This document shows positions 42,293 through 51,076 of a DNA stretch of 64,000 nucleotides, in pieces. The stretch comes from Verrucomicrobium spinosum DSM 4136 = JCM 18804. GTDB taxonomy: Bacteria > Verrucomicrobiota > Verrucomicrobiia > Verrucomicrobiales > Verrucomicrobiaceae. The DNA is taken from contig NZ_ABIZ01000001.1 of NCBI RefSeq assembly GCF_000172155.1, positions 6,357,105-6,421,104 on the forward strand, in the 5' to 3' direction. Every line of letters starts with the position of its first letter. The first letter of the stretch is position 1. A program made the position numbers and the translations under genes. The notes beneath the pieces are model-generated. The model was given only the letters and a program-made list of their open reading frames with translations. It ran no database searches and was not told the DNA's origin.

Positions 42293-43843
42293 CTAGCCCA
42301 TGAGCGGGCTGCGGAGGATCAACAGGATGAAGATGCATACGACCGTGGGCAGGAGGGCGGCCAGGGCAAGTTTTCCGGGTTGAATATTGCCCGCGAAGTG
42401 ATGCCCCAAAAGGCTCTGCCCCGCCGGGTTGGGCGCATTGGCGATCACCGTCATGCCCCCTGCGGCCACAGCCCCGGCCACCACTGCGTATTTGGCAAAG
42501 TCCCCCAGTCCAGGTGCCTGGGCGGCCAGGTAGGTGATGGCGGCATTGTCGTTGAACATGGTGAGCACGGCCGCACCCAGCAGCAGCCCCCACTCCGGCA
42601 AATCGGCACTGGTGAGGAGCGGCTCGATCCACCAGGACTGGCACCGCCCATGCACGATGAGCGCCCCCAGGAAAAAGCCCACCAACAGCGGAGACCGCAA
42701 GGAGACAGGGCTCTGGTGGTGGCGCGTGGCTTCCACGAACCCGAGGAAGAACAGGAACCCGCCGACGAAGAGGGCCGGGTAGTGATTGGTAAACACCGTC
42801 CAGGCCAGGAAGGCCAGATGCACGGCCGTCACCTCCCGTGGCACCGGCTCCTCCACCCGGTCATCCGCCTTGGCCCGAGCCCCAGCCGAGGCCAGCGACT
42901 TCAGTTCCTTGCGAAACACGAGGAAATACGCGGCGTTGTTGATGGCGATGGCCACCACCATCTTCCAGCCAATGTTGCCGAAGACGATGGCGGTGTCCCA
43001 CTTCCACGGGGCCGCCACCATGAGAATGGGCGGTGCGGCAAAGTGTGTGAGCGTGCCACCCACGCTGATGTTCACGAAGAGCAAGCCCAGGGTGCCGTAG
43101 GCAAGCATGCGACTCGGCACGAGCGCGTAAAGGCGACGGGAAAGAAGCAGGGCCGCCAGGGTCATCGCAGCAGGCTCGGTGATGAGGGAACCCATGAGCG
43201 GGGCCACCGTCAGAATGGCCAGCCACCATGCTGCAGGAGTGCTCCGCCCCAGGGCCGCCACCCGGCCAATGCAGGCCTCAGCGAACTTTACCACCGGACG
43301 GGAGGCGGCAATGGCCATGATGACAATCACAAAGAGCGGCTCCGTGAAATTGACATCGTGCCCAAGGTAGTTCCGCAGATCCGCCCACCCGTGGAAGAAC
43401 AGAGCAGTCCCGGCGAGGGCTATAATCCACAACCCGAAGACGGCCTCCACTTCGCCAAAGAAATGCAGGGTCACCGCCCAGAAAGAGACTCTTTCCGTGT
43501 CATCACCGTGTTTTTCCAGATGGCGCTTTTCCAGATCATGCGCCCACTCCCGGAAGATCCCTGCCACAAAGGTGTGGATCACAGCCAGGACGAAGATGAT
43601 GGTGGCGGCCACGTTGAACGGATCCTGCGCCGCCCGTTCCTTGATCATCTGCCAGGCACCTGCGCCCTCCACATGTTCATACAGCGACAATGGCTTGGGA
43701 AAGTGGGAGAACTGCGGGTGCCCCTCATAGACAGGCGTCCCCTGCTCCGCCGCCCATCCGGTCCCCAGAAGTGTAAAGAAGAGAAGGAGGATGGCAGCCC
43801 AGTTCCCGAGCGGTCGTATCAGAGAGGGGGATGGATTTCTCAT
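42293..43843 (-). CDS. Putative Na+/H+ antiporter (Na_H_antiport_2/NhaD-like)
   Basis: A 516-residue inner-membrane transporter. A signal-like first helix (LGNWAAILLLFFTLLGTGWA) precedes about twelve helices. Family features are FNVAATIIFVLAVIHTFVAG, PLFVIVIMAIAASRPVVKFA, LTVAPLMGSLITEPAAMTLA, GLLFVNISVGGTLTHFAAPP, LTMFNDNAAITYLAAQAPG and GGMTVIANAPNPAGQSLL, the last two matching the ion-transporter superfamily re-entrant motifs. It is predicted to exchange Na+ for H+. The ATG at 43843 is preferred over an upstream TTG. The riboflavin synthase gene follows 61 bases downstream. Confidence 0.85.
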   Translation of the reverse strand: MRNPSPSLIRPLGNWAAILLLFFTLLGTGWAAEQGTPVYEGHPQFSHFPKPLSLYEHVEGAGAWQMIKERAAQDPFNVAATIIFVLAVIHTFVAGIFREWAHDLEKRHLEKHGDDTERVSFWAVTLHFFGEVEAVFGLWIIALAGTALFFHGWADLRNYLGHDVNFTEPLFVIVIMAIAASRPVVKFAEACIGRVAALGRSTPAAWWLAILTVAPLMGSLITEPAAMTLAALLLSRRLYALVPSRMLAYGTLGLLFVNISVGGTLTHFAAPPILMVAAPWKWDTAIVFGNIGWKMVVAIAINNAAYFLVFRKELKSLASAGARAKADDRVEEPVPREVTAVHLAFLAWTVFTNHYPALFVGGFLFFLGFVEATRHHQSPVSLRSPLLVGFFLGALIVHGRCQSWWIEPLLTSADLPEWGLLLGAAVLTMFNDNAAITYLAAQAPGLGDFAKYAVVAGAVAAGGMTVIANAPNPAGQSLLGHHFAGNIQPGKLALAALLPTVVCIFILLILRSPLMG

Positions 43844-43959
43844 GGAATAACAGGAGCGCCCCCCCCTCCCACCGTCAACCAAAGTCGGTCTGGAAGGGTG
43901 CGAAACCCGTTGCACCCCTTCACCCCTGCGCTAGGTAGAATCGTATCCAATTGCCCACC

Positions 43960-44880
43960 ATGGAAAACGTCATCATCATCGGCACCGGCTGCGCTGGCTA
44001 TACCGCAGCCATCTACACCGCACGAGCCAACCTGACCCCGCTGCTCCTCTCCGGCAGCCAGCCCGGCGGCCAGCTTACGACCACGACTGACGTCGAGAAC
44101 TTCCCCGGCTTCCCCGAAGGGATCATGGGGCCGGATCTGATGATGAAAATGCAGGCCCAGGCCGAGAAGTTCGGCGCCCGCATTGAGTACTCCCAAGTCG
44201 AGAAGGTGGAAAAGACCCCTGAGGGTCACTTCGACCTCACCATGGCCGATGGCAAGGTCCTACAGTCCAGGACGGTGATCGTGGCCACCGGGGCCTCCCC
44301 ACGTCACTTGGGCCTGCCCAATGAGAAGTCCCTCATCGGTCGCGGTCTCACGAGCTGCGCCACCTGCGATGGCGCCTTTTACCGCAACGTCCCGGTTGCC
44401 GTCATTGGCGGCGGCGATTCCGCTGCCGAGGAAGCCAACTTCCTCACCCGCTTCGCCAGCACCGTGTACCTTATTCACCGTCGCGAGGAACTCCGCGCCT
44501 CCAAGATCATGGCAGACCGTGTGCTGGCCAATCCGAAGGTGAAGCCGATCTGGAACAGCACGGTCAGCGAGTACCTCACCGACGAGAAAGGCGAAATGCG
44601 CGCCGTGACGCTGAAAAACCTCGTCACCGGCGAGGAGAACGAGCTGGAACTGAAGTGCGTCTTCGTCGCCATTGGCCACGTGCCAAACACCCAGTTCCTT
44701 AATGGTTCCGTGACCACGGATGAAAATGGCTACATCGTTCAGACGGAAGGCACCCGGACGAACATCCCGGGCCTCTTCGCCGCTGGAGACGTGGCTGACC
44801 ACGTGTACCGCCAGGCCATCACTGCTGCCGGCCAGGGCTGCGCTGCGGCGCTCGAAGCGGAGCGTTATCTGGCCCACTGA
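43960..44880 (+). CDS. trxB: Thioredoxin reductase
   Basis: A flavoprotein of about 306 residues that passes electrons from NADPH to thioredoxin. The N-terminal FAD motif is [20 protein letters not shown], followed by [19 protein letters not shown]. The redox-active pair is CATC at about residues 133-136 ([15 protein letters not shown]). The NADPH site is [17 protein letters not shown] with [10 protein letters not shown]. The closing FAD motif is [17 protein letters not shown]. The length is normal. The ATG at 43960 is chosen over a TTG nine bases upstream. It is divergent from the antiporter gene and ends in a clear terminator. Confidence 0.98.
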   Translation: MENVIIIGTGCAGYTAAIYTARANLTPLLLSGSQPGGQLTTTTDVENFPGFPEGIMGPDLMMKMQAQAEKFGARIEYSQVEKVEKTPEGHFDLTMADGKVLQSRTVIVATGASPRHLGLPNEKSLIGRGLTSCATCDGAFYRNVPVAVIGGGDSAAEEANFLTRFASTVYLIHRREELRASKIMADRVLANPKVKPIWNSTVSEYLTDEKGEMRAVTLKNLVTGEENELELKCVFVAIGHVPNTQFLNGSVTTDENGYIVQTEGTRTNIPGLFAAGDVADHVYRQAITAAGQGCAAALEAERYLAH

Positions 44881-44933
44881 TCTGGCCCTGCTGAAGCCAA
44901 AAGGCTGGAGGACCGAAGACCAAAGACTTGAGA

Positions 44934-44966
44934 AGCGCAGGAGCGATTGGCTCCTGCGCTTTTTCG
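44934..44966 (+). terminator. Intrinsic terminator of trxB
   Basis: AGCGCAGGAGC (44934-44944) pairs perfectly with GCTCCTGCGCT (44950-44960) around GATTG and is followed by TTTTCG. It lies 53 bases after the stop codon. The bases between (GACCGAAGACCAAAGACTTGA) resemble the AGACxxxAGACTTGA repeat seen at 31301 and 59464. Confidence 0.9.
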
Positions 44967-45341
44967 TTTCGTGCGGGGAAAACTCGCGCCGCATGCAATC
45001 CATCTCCCCTTGGTGAGCGCAGATACACAGCTCCACACCCAGCCTTCACACGCAGGGGACGAGGGTGAGGGAGGGAGTTTTGACCTCCGTCTCGCGGTTC
45101 GAGATTTCACGGCATCAGGGGCAGAGCGTCACCCAGATGCGCGAGGGCCTGCGAGCCGGCGTCATTCAGAGGAGGAGGAGGAGGACGTCACGGGCACGAT
45201 GCGGAATGAGCGGGGCGGGAAGAGGATCATGGGACGTTTGATGCCTGAGCCGGATGGCACATCCGGACTACGCCTGTGGTGACCTCATCTGCACAGAACT
45301 CCTGTCTTCTGTCTCGCCTTTTCGCGGGGGTCAGGGCCGGG
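44967..45341. other. Gene-free stretch
   Basis: No supported gene. A small hairpin, GCCGGATGGCACATCCGGAC followed by TACGCC, is at about 45248-45273, resembling other intergenic CGGACTACGCC palindromes at 15915 and 35620. A purine-rich run (GGAGGAGGAGGAGGACG) lies near 45171-45187. Confidence 0.4.
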
Positions 45342-46097
45342 TCACGGTATCACCACAGGACGTTCGAGGATTTTATCCTCGTTCTCGCCATCGAACACCA
45401 CGCGCACGCTGCTGATCTTCTCGCGGTACTCGGGGTGCGACTCGACGATCCACTTCTGCACAAACTGTTCGATGTCTTTGCGGGCAGTTTCTTTGACCAC
45501 AGGGACATGCTGGTTGGCGCGACGTTCCAGCTCCGGAGTGAGGTTTTTCTCCAGTTCCGCCAATAGCTGGGATCCATCGAAGCGGAACCAGCCGTCCTCC
45601 GACCTCTTTTCCACCCCGGACGTGTCAAACGCTACGGGCAGGCTGGGATAAATGGCAGGCACTCTGACGACGAGCACTTTATCTTTGATCTGCGTGCCCT
45701 TCAGTTCGGAGAGCTTGATGTGAAAGCGGTAGGAGGCGGGCACCTTAATCTCGCTGGTGGAAGTTCCGAGGTACACCTTGCCCCACGCAGCGAACCGGGC
45801 ATCGCTCTTGCTGAAAAGCTCCATCGTCTTCAGCGGCGAGGCGACTTCCAGCACATCGCCATGGGTCCGGCCAATATCCACCAGCACGCTGCTGGCCTTG
45901 ACCGTGGTCACGCGGCTCACAAAGCCGCCAGACAGCTTGTCCACCATATCCCGGGCCGCACCGCCCACCACGAATACCAGAATCACACCCGTCACCACGA
46001 CCGTGATGAAAATGATCAAAAACGCCTTTAGACAGCCCGACATGGACTGCGATTTTGGCGAGGAGCGCCGGGAATGGCTGGTGGCGTAATTGCTCAT
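45342..46097 (-). CDS. Membrane-anchored DUF4230-like protein
   Basis: A 251-residue protein with a short polar N-terminus, one membrane helix (CLKAFLIIFITVVVTGVILV) and an extracytoplasmic domain resembling DUF4230: VLEVASPLKTMELFSKSDAR, VYLGTSTSEIKVPASYRFHI, and KDKVLVVRVPAIYPSLPVAF. The C-terminal helix TARKDIEQFVQKWIVE is typical of the family. Function is unknown. It is transcribed alone, and the upstream neighbour on the same strand ends 171 bases away. Confidence 0.75.
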   Translation of the reverse strand: MSNYATSHSRRSSPKSQSMSGCLKAFLIIFITVVVTGVILVFVVGGAARDMVDKLSGGFVSRVTTVKASSVLVDIGRTHGDVLEVASPLKTMELFSKSDARFAAWGKVYLGTSTSEIKVPASYRFHIKLSELKGTQIKDKVLVVRVPAIYPSLPVAFDTSGVEKRSEDGWFRFDGSQLLAELEKNLTPELERRANQHVPVVKETARKDIEQFVQKWIVESHPEYREKISSVRVVFDGENEDKILERPVVIP

Positions 46098-46268
46098 GAC
46101 CTAGTGGAACTCGACACGGTCAGGGCGGCCGTCTTTCCCGTCAAGCAGAAGGAAGGATGGTGTGGGTAGCGATGGATGCAGCCGCCCGCAGACAGAAAAA
46201 ACCTGCCAGAGGGGCGGTGTGCAGCAACCATCTCGGCCAGGCGGGCCATCAGGAAGCAGCCCCAGGCG

Positions 46269-47201
46269 TCAGCGAAGCTGGCGGCCGCTGCCATTCCCGC
46301 GGAACCAGTCATCACGCTGACGGCGCAACTCCTCAAGCCGGGAGGCCACGAGATCCTTGTCGCGCCCTGCCTGCTGGACAAAGTGGTTGTTGGTGCCGTA
46401 GGCGCGCCAAGGGCCATTGGGGACCTCGTCCACCTCAACGAAGCGCCAGTCGATCTTCGTGTTGGTCTTGAAGCCGAGATAGTCCCGGACTGCCGGGGAG
46501 ACATCAATGCCCGCCCCATTGTTCTTGGGGTTGGTGGGCCGGCCATCTCCAAAAACGTACTCCACGTCATCAGTCAGGAAAGGGCCGCAGTCGCTCCACT
46601 GGGCGTAACAGACACGGTCACCAGCCCGAATGGCAATCCACCGATCTCGGCAGACCGATTTGCCCGACTCCCGAAACTTCTCTTTGAACCAGGGAATGAA
46701 ACGGGCTGCGGTGGCCTTGGTCGTTTTGTAGTCAATACAGTCGTTGTAAGGCAACGCCACGTAGAACGGGTTTTGCTTGGGCACGAAGCCCGCAGGGCGG
46801 TAGTCTGGAGCCCGCCGGGAGGGATCGGGATCGTCGTACCCGCCAAAACTAGCCGTCCATTGAGTGTCCCAAGAACTCGCCGTATTGGGCGTCGGATTGT
46901 TCTCCGTGGGCAGCTCCCCCACCCAGAACACCGTGGCCACGATGTCAGTCTTCCACGGATACCGGGTATAGGTCGTCCGGGGCAGAGTGGGCGCGAACAC
47001 CCGCGGCAGCGGAGCGAAGGCAGGGGGGGCCGTTTGGGACTCCAGCGTCTGACGGGATACGGAAAGCGCTCCCAATGAGGCACTTTCACTGGTGATATTG
47101 GCGGCGACCGGCGTCAGCGTTTGCGTTTGGGCAAAGGCGGCTGATGCGGCTAGGGCCACCAGCGAACAAATTAACGGTTGGGTCAACTGTTTGCTAATCA
47201 T
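46269..47201 (-). CDS. Secreted double-psi beta-barrel (RlpA-like fold) protein
   Basis: A 310-residue exported protein, signal LICSLVALAASAAFA. The mature part contains YPWKTDIVATVFWVGELPTE, FYVALPYND, CRDRWIAIRAGDRVCYAQW, DCGPFLTDDVEYVFGDGRP and NNGAGIDVSPAVRDYLGF, then KIDWRFVEVDEVP. The GPF and ID(V)SPAVRDYL elements match a double-psi beta-barrel fold as in RlpA and expansins. The family is frequent in Verrucomicrobia and Planctomycetes (recollection), with role unproven; an interaction with cell wall or secreted glycans is plausible. A Pro/Ala-rich linker connects the signal to the domain. Confidence 0.8.
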   Translation of the reverse strand: MISKQLTQPLICSLVALAASAAFAQTQTLTPVAANITSESASLGALSVSRQTLESQTAPPAFAPLPRVFAPTLPRTTYTRYPWKTDIVATVFWVGELPTENNPTPNTASSWDTQWTASFGGYDDPDPSRRAPDYRPAGFVPKQNPFYVALPYNDCIDYKTTKATAARFIPWFKEKFRESGKSVCRDRWIAIRAGDRVCYAQWSDCGPFLTDDVEYVFGDGRPTNPKNNGAGIDVSPAVRDYLGFKTNTKIDWRFVEVDEVPNGPWRAYGTNNHFVQQAGRDKDLVASRLEELRRQRDDWFRGNGSGRQLR

Positions 47202-47248
47202 GATTTCCGCAGGGGGTCGGGCGTAAAGGTGATTTTACCATGACCAAG

Positions 47249-47270
47249 CTTCGAGGTGCAATCCTCGAAG
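47249..47270 (-). promoter_or_regulatory. Perfect 8-bp hairpin in the leader of the double-psi barrel gene
   Basis: CTTCGAGG (47249-47256) and CCTCGAAG (47263-47270) pair around TGCAAT, 48 bases upstream of the start codon. Transcribed on the minus strand it would form a stable stem in the 5' leader. It could also be a binding site for a dimeric regulator, or the tail of the convergent region. Confidence 0.35.
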
Positions 47271-47353
47271 CCAGATTTGTTATAAAATTTCTACAACTCG
47301 CCCTCGATGACCGGGCAATGGAATAAACGTTCCCCGCCCCCCGGTGGTTGTCA

Positions 47354-48871
47354 TTATTTTGAGGAAGACAACTCTTTCGCTCTCTGAAGACCCCGAAGCA
47401 TGCCTCTCGCTTTATTCAAGGTCTCTTGATATTCATAGGTTGGATCAGAATCAGCCACCACACCAGCACCAGCCTGGACGTAGGCCTTGCCATCTTTCAG
47501 CACGCAGGTACGCAGGGCGATGCAGCTGTCGAGAGTTCCATCGAACCCGAAGTAGCCCACGGCACCGGCATAGGCGCAGCGCTTGCTCTTCTCCACCTCG
47601 TTGATGATCTCCATGGCGCGTACTTTCGGCGAACCACTCACGGTACCGGCCGGGAAGGTGGCGCGCATGACATCATAGGCACTGCGCTCCGGGGAGAGCG
47701 TGCCCTCCACATTGGAGACGATGTGCATGACGTGGGAGTAGCGCTCGATCACCATCAGTTCGTTTACTCGAACCGTGCCGTATTCGGAGACTCGGCCCAC
47801 ATCGTTGCGGGCCAGGTCCACCAGCATGATGTGCTCCGCACGCTCTTTGGGATCAGCCAGCAGCTCCGCCGCCAGTGCATCATCCTCGGCCGGAGTGGCC
47901 CCCCTCCAGCGCGTGCCGGCGATGGGGCGGATCTCGATCTTGCCGCCGATGCACTTCACGTGCACCTCCGGGGAGCTGCCCACGAGGGAGAAGCCGTCCG
48001 GGAAGTTGAGGCAGAACATGTACGGCGAGGGGTTCACATGACGCAGTGCGCGGTAGAGGTCCACCGGGCTGCCGGTGTATTCGGTCTCGAACCGCTGGGA
48101 GGGCACGAACTGGAAGATGTCCCCCGCCTTGATGTACTCCTTGCCCGCCAGCACCATGGCCTCGTACTCGGCCTGGGTGGTGTTGCCGCTGGGGGCGGGC
48201 ACGTTGTTTCCTCCTTCCGGCGCAAACGCCTGGAGGGTGCGCACCTGAAGCGGGGCCTCGAGCTTGGCCACCAGTTCGTGGATGCGGGTGTTCGCCCATG
48301 CATACGCGGCCTCAGGCGTAGCGTGGTCGGGCATGAACACATTGGCCACGATGGTGAGCTTGCGGTGCTTGTGGTCAAAGATGATGACCGTGTCCGCGAT
48401 CATAAAGACCATGTCCGGCACGCCCAGCTCGTCCTTGGGCGGCGGCGGCAGAGTGGGTTCAAAGAAACGCACCATGTCGTAGCTGAGATAACCAACGGCC
48501 CCGCCGTGAAAGACCGGTGAGGGTGGCGGCATGGCCGGCTTGAACGCGGCCATGATGTCCTCCAGTTCCTTGAGCGGGTCGCCTTCTGCCGTGTAGGTGC
48601 GGGTGGCCCCCTTTTCCTCAATAGTGATCTCCCGCCCACGGGCGGTGAAGACCAGACGCGGGTCACTGCCCAGCAGCGAGTAGCGGCCAGAGTGCTGGGT
48701 CAGTTCGGCCGACTCCAGAAGAAACGCGTGCCGCCCGTCGTGAATGCGCTGGAACGCCGAGAGCGGCGTCTCATAGTCGGCAGCCAGCTCCACCCAGACC
48801 GGCACGAGATTGCCATGAGCGGCACGTGCCTTGAAAGTCGCGAGATCGGGTTGGAGATACGGGGTGAGCAT
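47354..48871 (-). CDS. trpE: Anthranilate synthase component I
   Basis: A 505-residue chorismate-utilising enzyme forming anthranilate in tryptophan synthesis, usually with TrpG. The regulatory LLES element is present in FLLESAELTQHSGRYSLLGS, so feedback by Trp is likely. Catalytic blocks are VPSQRFETEYTGSPVDLYRA, PSPYMFCLNFPDGFSLVGSS, IRPIAGTRWRGATPAEDDAL, RAEHIMLVDLARNDVGRVSE, FPAGTVSGSPKVRAMEIINE and VGYFGFDGTLDSCIALRTCV. The ATG at 48871 begins MLTPYLQPDLATFKARAAHG. No trpG or leader peptide was seen nearby, so the trp genes are scattered here. Confidence 0.97.
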   Translation of the reverse strand: MLTPYLQPDLATFKARAAHGNLVPVWVELAADYETPLSAFQRIHDGRHAFLLESAELTQHSGRYSLLGSDPRLVFTARGREITIEEKGATRTYTAEGDPLKELEDIMAAFKPAMPPPSPVFHGGAVGYLSYDMVRFFEPTLPPPPKDELGVPDMVFMIADTVIIFDHKHRKLTIVANVFMPDHATPEAAYAWANTRIHELVAKLEAPLQVRTLQAFAPEGGNNVPAPSGNTTQAEYEAMVLAGKEYIKAGDIFQFVPSQRFETEYTGSPVDLYRALRHVNPSPYMFCLNFPDGFSLVGSSPEVHVKCIGGKIEIRPIAGTRWRGATPAEDDALAAELLADPKERAEHIMLVDLARNDVGRVSEYGTVRVNELMVIERYSHVMHIVSNVEGTLSPERSAYDVMRATFPAGTVSGSPKVRAMEIINEVEKSKRCAYAGAVGYFGFDGTLDSCIALRTCVLKDGKAYVQAGAGVVADSDPTYEYQETLNKARGMLRGLQRAKELSSSK

Positions 48872-49549
48872 AAGAGCGAGATTTGAGCACGAACGCAGAG
48901 GGCCTGCACTGTGCACCCGGCTAGGAGAGCGTGCAAGTTCGGTGCGTCGGTGCGTCAGCGGGCAAGGTGTTGGGAGTGGAGGTGAAGGAGGAGGCCGGGG
49001 GGGCCTGCGAGTGGTCTTGGGGAAACTGGATGTCGTACCAATTTCGGTTTACTCAGGGGCGTGGCGGCTCGGTCCGGCGTCCCTCCGGGACGCGAGGTTG
49101 AAGGGGACGCGGGATCCGGTGGTTGTCACCACCGGCTACAGTCCGACGTCCCTCCGGGACTGAATACAAAGGCCAGCGAGTGCGCTGGGAATTGGGCGCC
49201 CGGGTGGGTGGGCGTACTGGGCACGAGCGAGGGCTTTGAAATTGTACGGAGTCCGGTGTCGAATGCGGGATTGCCTCAGGCGGTCAGGGGTAATGCGAAC
49301 TGAGCAAACTAAAGTTTGTACTACAAACAGCTTCTGGCTTCCGCTGAGGGGGGAGGTTGAGGGTGCGCATCCCATTCGACTGAACCGGCGGGACGCCGGT
49401 GTCACCGAGTGCGGGTCCCGTCCCGGAGGGACGATGGATGGTAGCCGGTGGTGACAACCACCGGATTGCGCCATTTCCATCTGCCTCGCGTCCCGGAGGG
49501 ACGCCGGACAGGACGGCGGTCGGCGTCCTCGAATCCAGTTATCCGGGCA
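48872..49549. repeat. Repeat field without a gene between trpE and nuoN
   Basis: It contains: a GTGCGTCAGCGGGCAAGGTG repeat (48941-48974); a palindromic unit at 49073-49162 with GGCGTCCCTCCGGGACGCGA, then TCCGGTGGTTGTCACCACCG and ACGTCCCTCCGGGACT; the inverse of that unit at about 49405-49509; and, between them, a one-arm copy (49304-49328) of the inverted repeat at 15558. The first palindromic unit recurs at 59228-59320. No protein-like frame was seen. Confidence 0.7.
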
Positions 49550-49575
49550 CAAAAAAGGGGAGCAGCGCTCCCCTT
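49550..49575 (-). terminator. Intrinsic terminator at the end of the nuoG-N operon
   Basis: On the minus strand GGGGAGC and GCTCCCC pair around GCT and are followed by TTTTTTGTG, about 24 bases after the nuoN stop codon. Confidence 0.85.
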
Positions 49576-49598
49576 CTCTGAAAACTAAAAACACCCCC

Positions 49599-51065
49599 TT
49601 ACTTCACTACCGCAAACCGAATCAGATCTGGGTACACGCCCACCACCAAGATGGCCGCGACGAAGACAGCGAGGCTGACTTTTGAGAGCAGGCCGAGATC
49701 GGGGTTGGGGCCTTCGGTCTGGCCGTCGGCCTTTGAGTAAACGGCCAGGATGACCTTGAAGTAGTAGTAAAAGCCCGTGGCAGCACCGATCACGGCGATG
49801 GCGAGGTAGGTGTAGTACCCTTCCAGCACAGTGGCGAAGATGACGAAGAACTTGCCCATGAAACCGGCGGTGAGGGGCAGACCCGCCAGGGAGGCGAGGG
49901 CGATGGCGAGAGCAAGACCGAGGGTTGGGTTGGCGCGGCCGAGACCCTTGAGGGAGGCGATGTCTTCCCCGTAACCCTTGGCGCGCATGGCGCTGAGGAT
50001 CAGGAAGCAGACAAAGGTCATCGGCAGATAGGTGGCCAGGTAAAACGCGGCGACTTCACCGGAGGTCATCTTCAACCCACCTGTGTGAACGCAGGCGAGG
50101 GCGACGAGGAGATAACCGGCGTGGGCGATGCTGGAGTAACCGAGCAGACGCTTGAAGTTGGTCTGGGCAATGGCGGCCAGGTTGCCGAGCAGGATAGTTG
50201 CACCACCGAGAATGAGCAGGATCTGGATGACCGGGCCAGCAACTACCGAGCCGGGCGTCAGGAAAGTGCCCACGATGCGGGTCAGCACCACGAACCCGGC
50301 TGCCTTGGAGCCGACCGAAAGGAAGGCCGTAACCGGAGTGGGGGCACCTTGGTAAACGTCCGGAATCCAGATGTGGAATGGGACAGCACCCACCTTGAAG
50401 GCGAGGCCTGCCAGCATGAGCCCGGCGGCGAAGAGGATAGGAGCGGAATTGCCTTCCCAATGGGCCAGCTTGTAAGCAATGCCGGAAAGCGAAAGCTCAC
50501 CCGTCATGCCGTAGAGCCAGGACATGCCGTAAACCAGAAGACCGGTGCTGAGAGCCCCCAGGATCAGGTACTTCACCCCGGCCTCCAGGGAGGCTGCGCT
50601 GCGGCGCATAAAGGCGACCAGCACGTAGAAACTCACGGTCACCAGTTCCAGTGCTACGAAGATCGTAATCAGGTCCACGGCGGAGGCCATGACCATCATA
50701 CCCACGCAGACAAAGAGCGGCAGACTGTAGAACTCACCCAATCCCGCTTCCTTGGTCCGCTCTGGGTGAGTGGCCACGAATTGGTTGATGATCGGGGCGT
50801 ACTCCAGGGAGATGATGATGGTCGCCAGCGTGGCGATGATGGCAAAGCCCTTGTAAAAGAGCGCCAGGGGATCCACCACATAAAACTCTTGGAGCGAGTC
50901 CGGGACGCTGCCAGCGGCACCGCTCACGACGACGGCCAGGGCTGCAAGCAATCCGCCAATCGCCGCGTAGGCAATGAGCTTGCGGGGCATGTTGGCAAAG
51001 GACTCCACCAGCAGGAGCACGAGGCCGAGCAAGCCGAGACCGAGTTCGAGGGACAAGGGAGACAT
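49599..51065 (-). CDS. nuoN: NADH-quinone oxidoreductase subunit N
   Basis: A 488-residue antiporter-like membrane subunit of complex I that takes part in proton pumping. Key segments are YFVALELVTVSFYVLVAFMR-like (ITIFVALELVTVSFYVLVAF, with the conserved Glu in helix 5), FKVGAVPFHIWIPDVYQGAP, the QTNFKRLLGYSSIAHAGYLL loop with the functional Lys, and GLGRANPTLGLALAIALASL. The length is normal. It is the last gene of the operon, 11 bases after nuoM, and is followed by a terminator. Confidence 0.97.
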   Translation of the reverse strand: MSPLSLELGLGLLGLVLLLVESFANMPRKLIAYAAIGGLLAALAVVVSGAAGSVPDSLQEFYVVDPLALFYKGFAIIATLATIIISLEYAPIINQFVATHPERTKEAGLGEFYSLPLFVCVGMMVMASAVDLITIFVALELVTVSFYVLVAFMRRSAASLEAGVKYLILGALSTGLLVYGMSWLYGMTGELSLSGIAYKLAHWEGNSAPILFAAGLMLAGLAFKVGAVPFHIWIPDVYQGAPTPVTAFLSVGSKAAGFVVLTRIVGTFLTPGSVVAGPVIQILLILGGATILLGNLAAIAQTNFKRLLGYSSIAHAGYLLVALACVHTGGLKMTSGEVAAFYLATYLPMTFVCFLILSAMRAKGYGEDIASLKGLGRANPTLGLALAIALASLAGLPLTAGFMGKFFVIFATVLEGYYTYLAIAVIGAATGFYYYFKVILAVYSKADGQTEGPNPDLGLLSKVSLAVFVAAILVVGVYPDLIRFAVVK

Positions 51066-51076
51066 GGCAGTTTACT

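Noticed and set aside
42380-44035. 551-residue plus-strand frame opposite the antiporter gene
   Set aside because: Antisense shadow, Gly/His/Arg-rich and running across the trxB start region.
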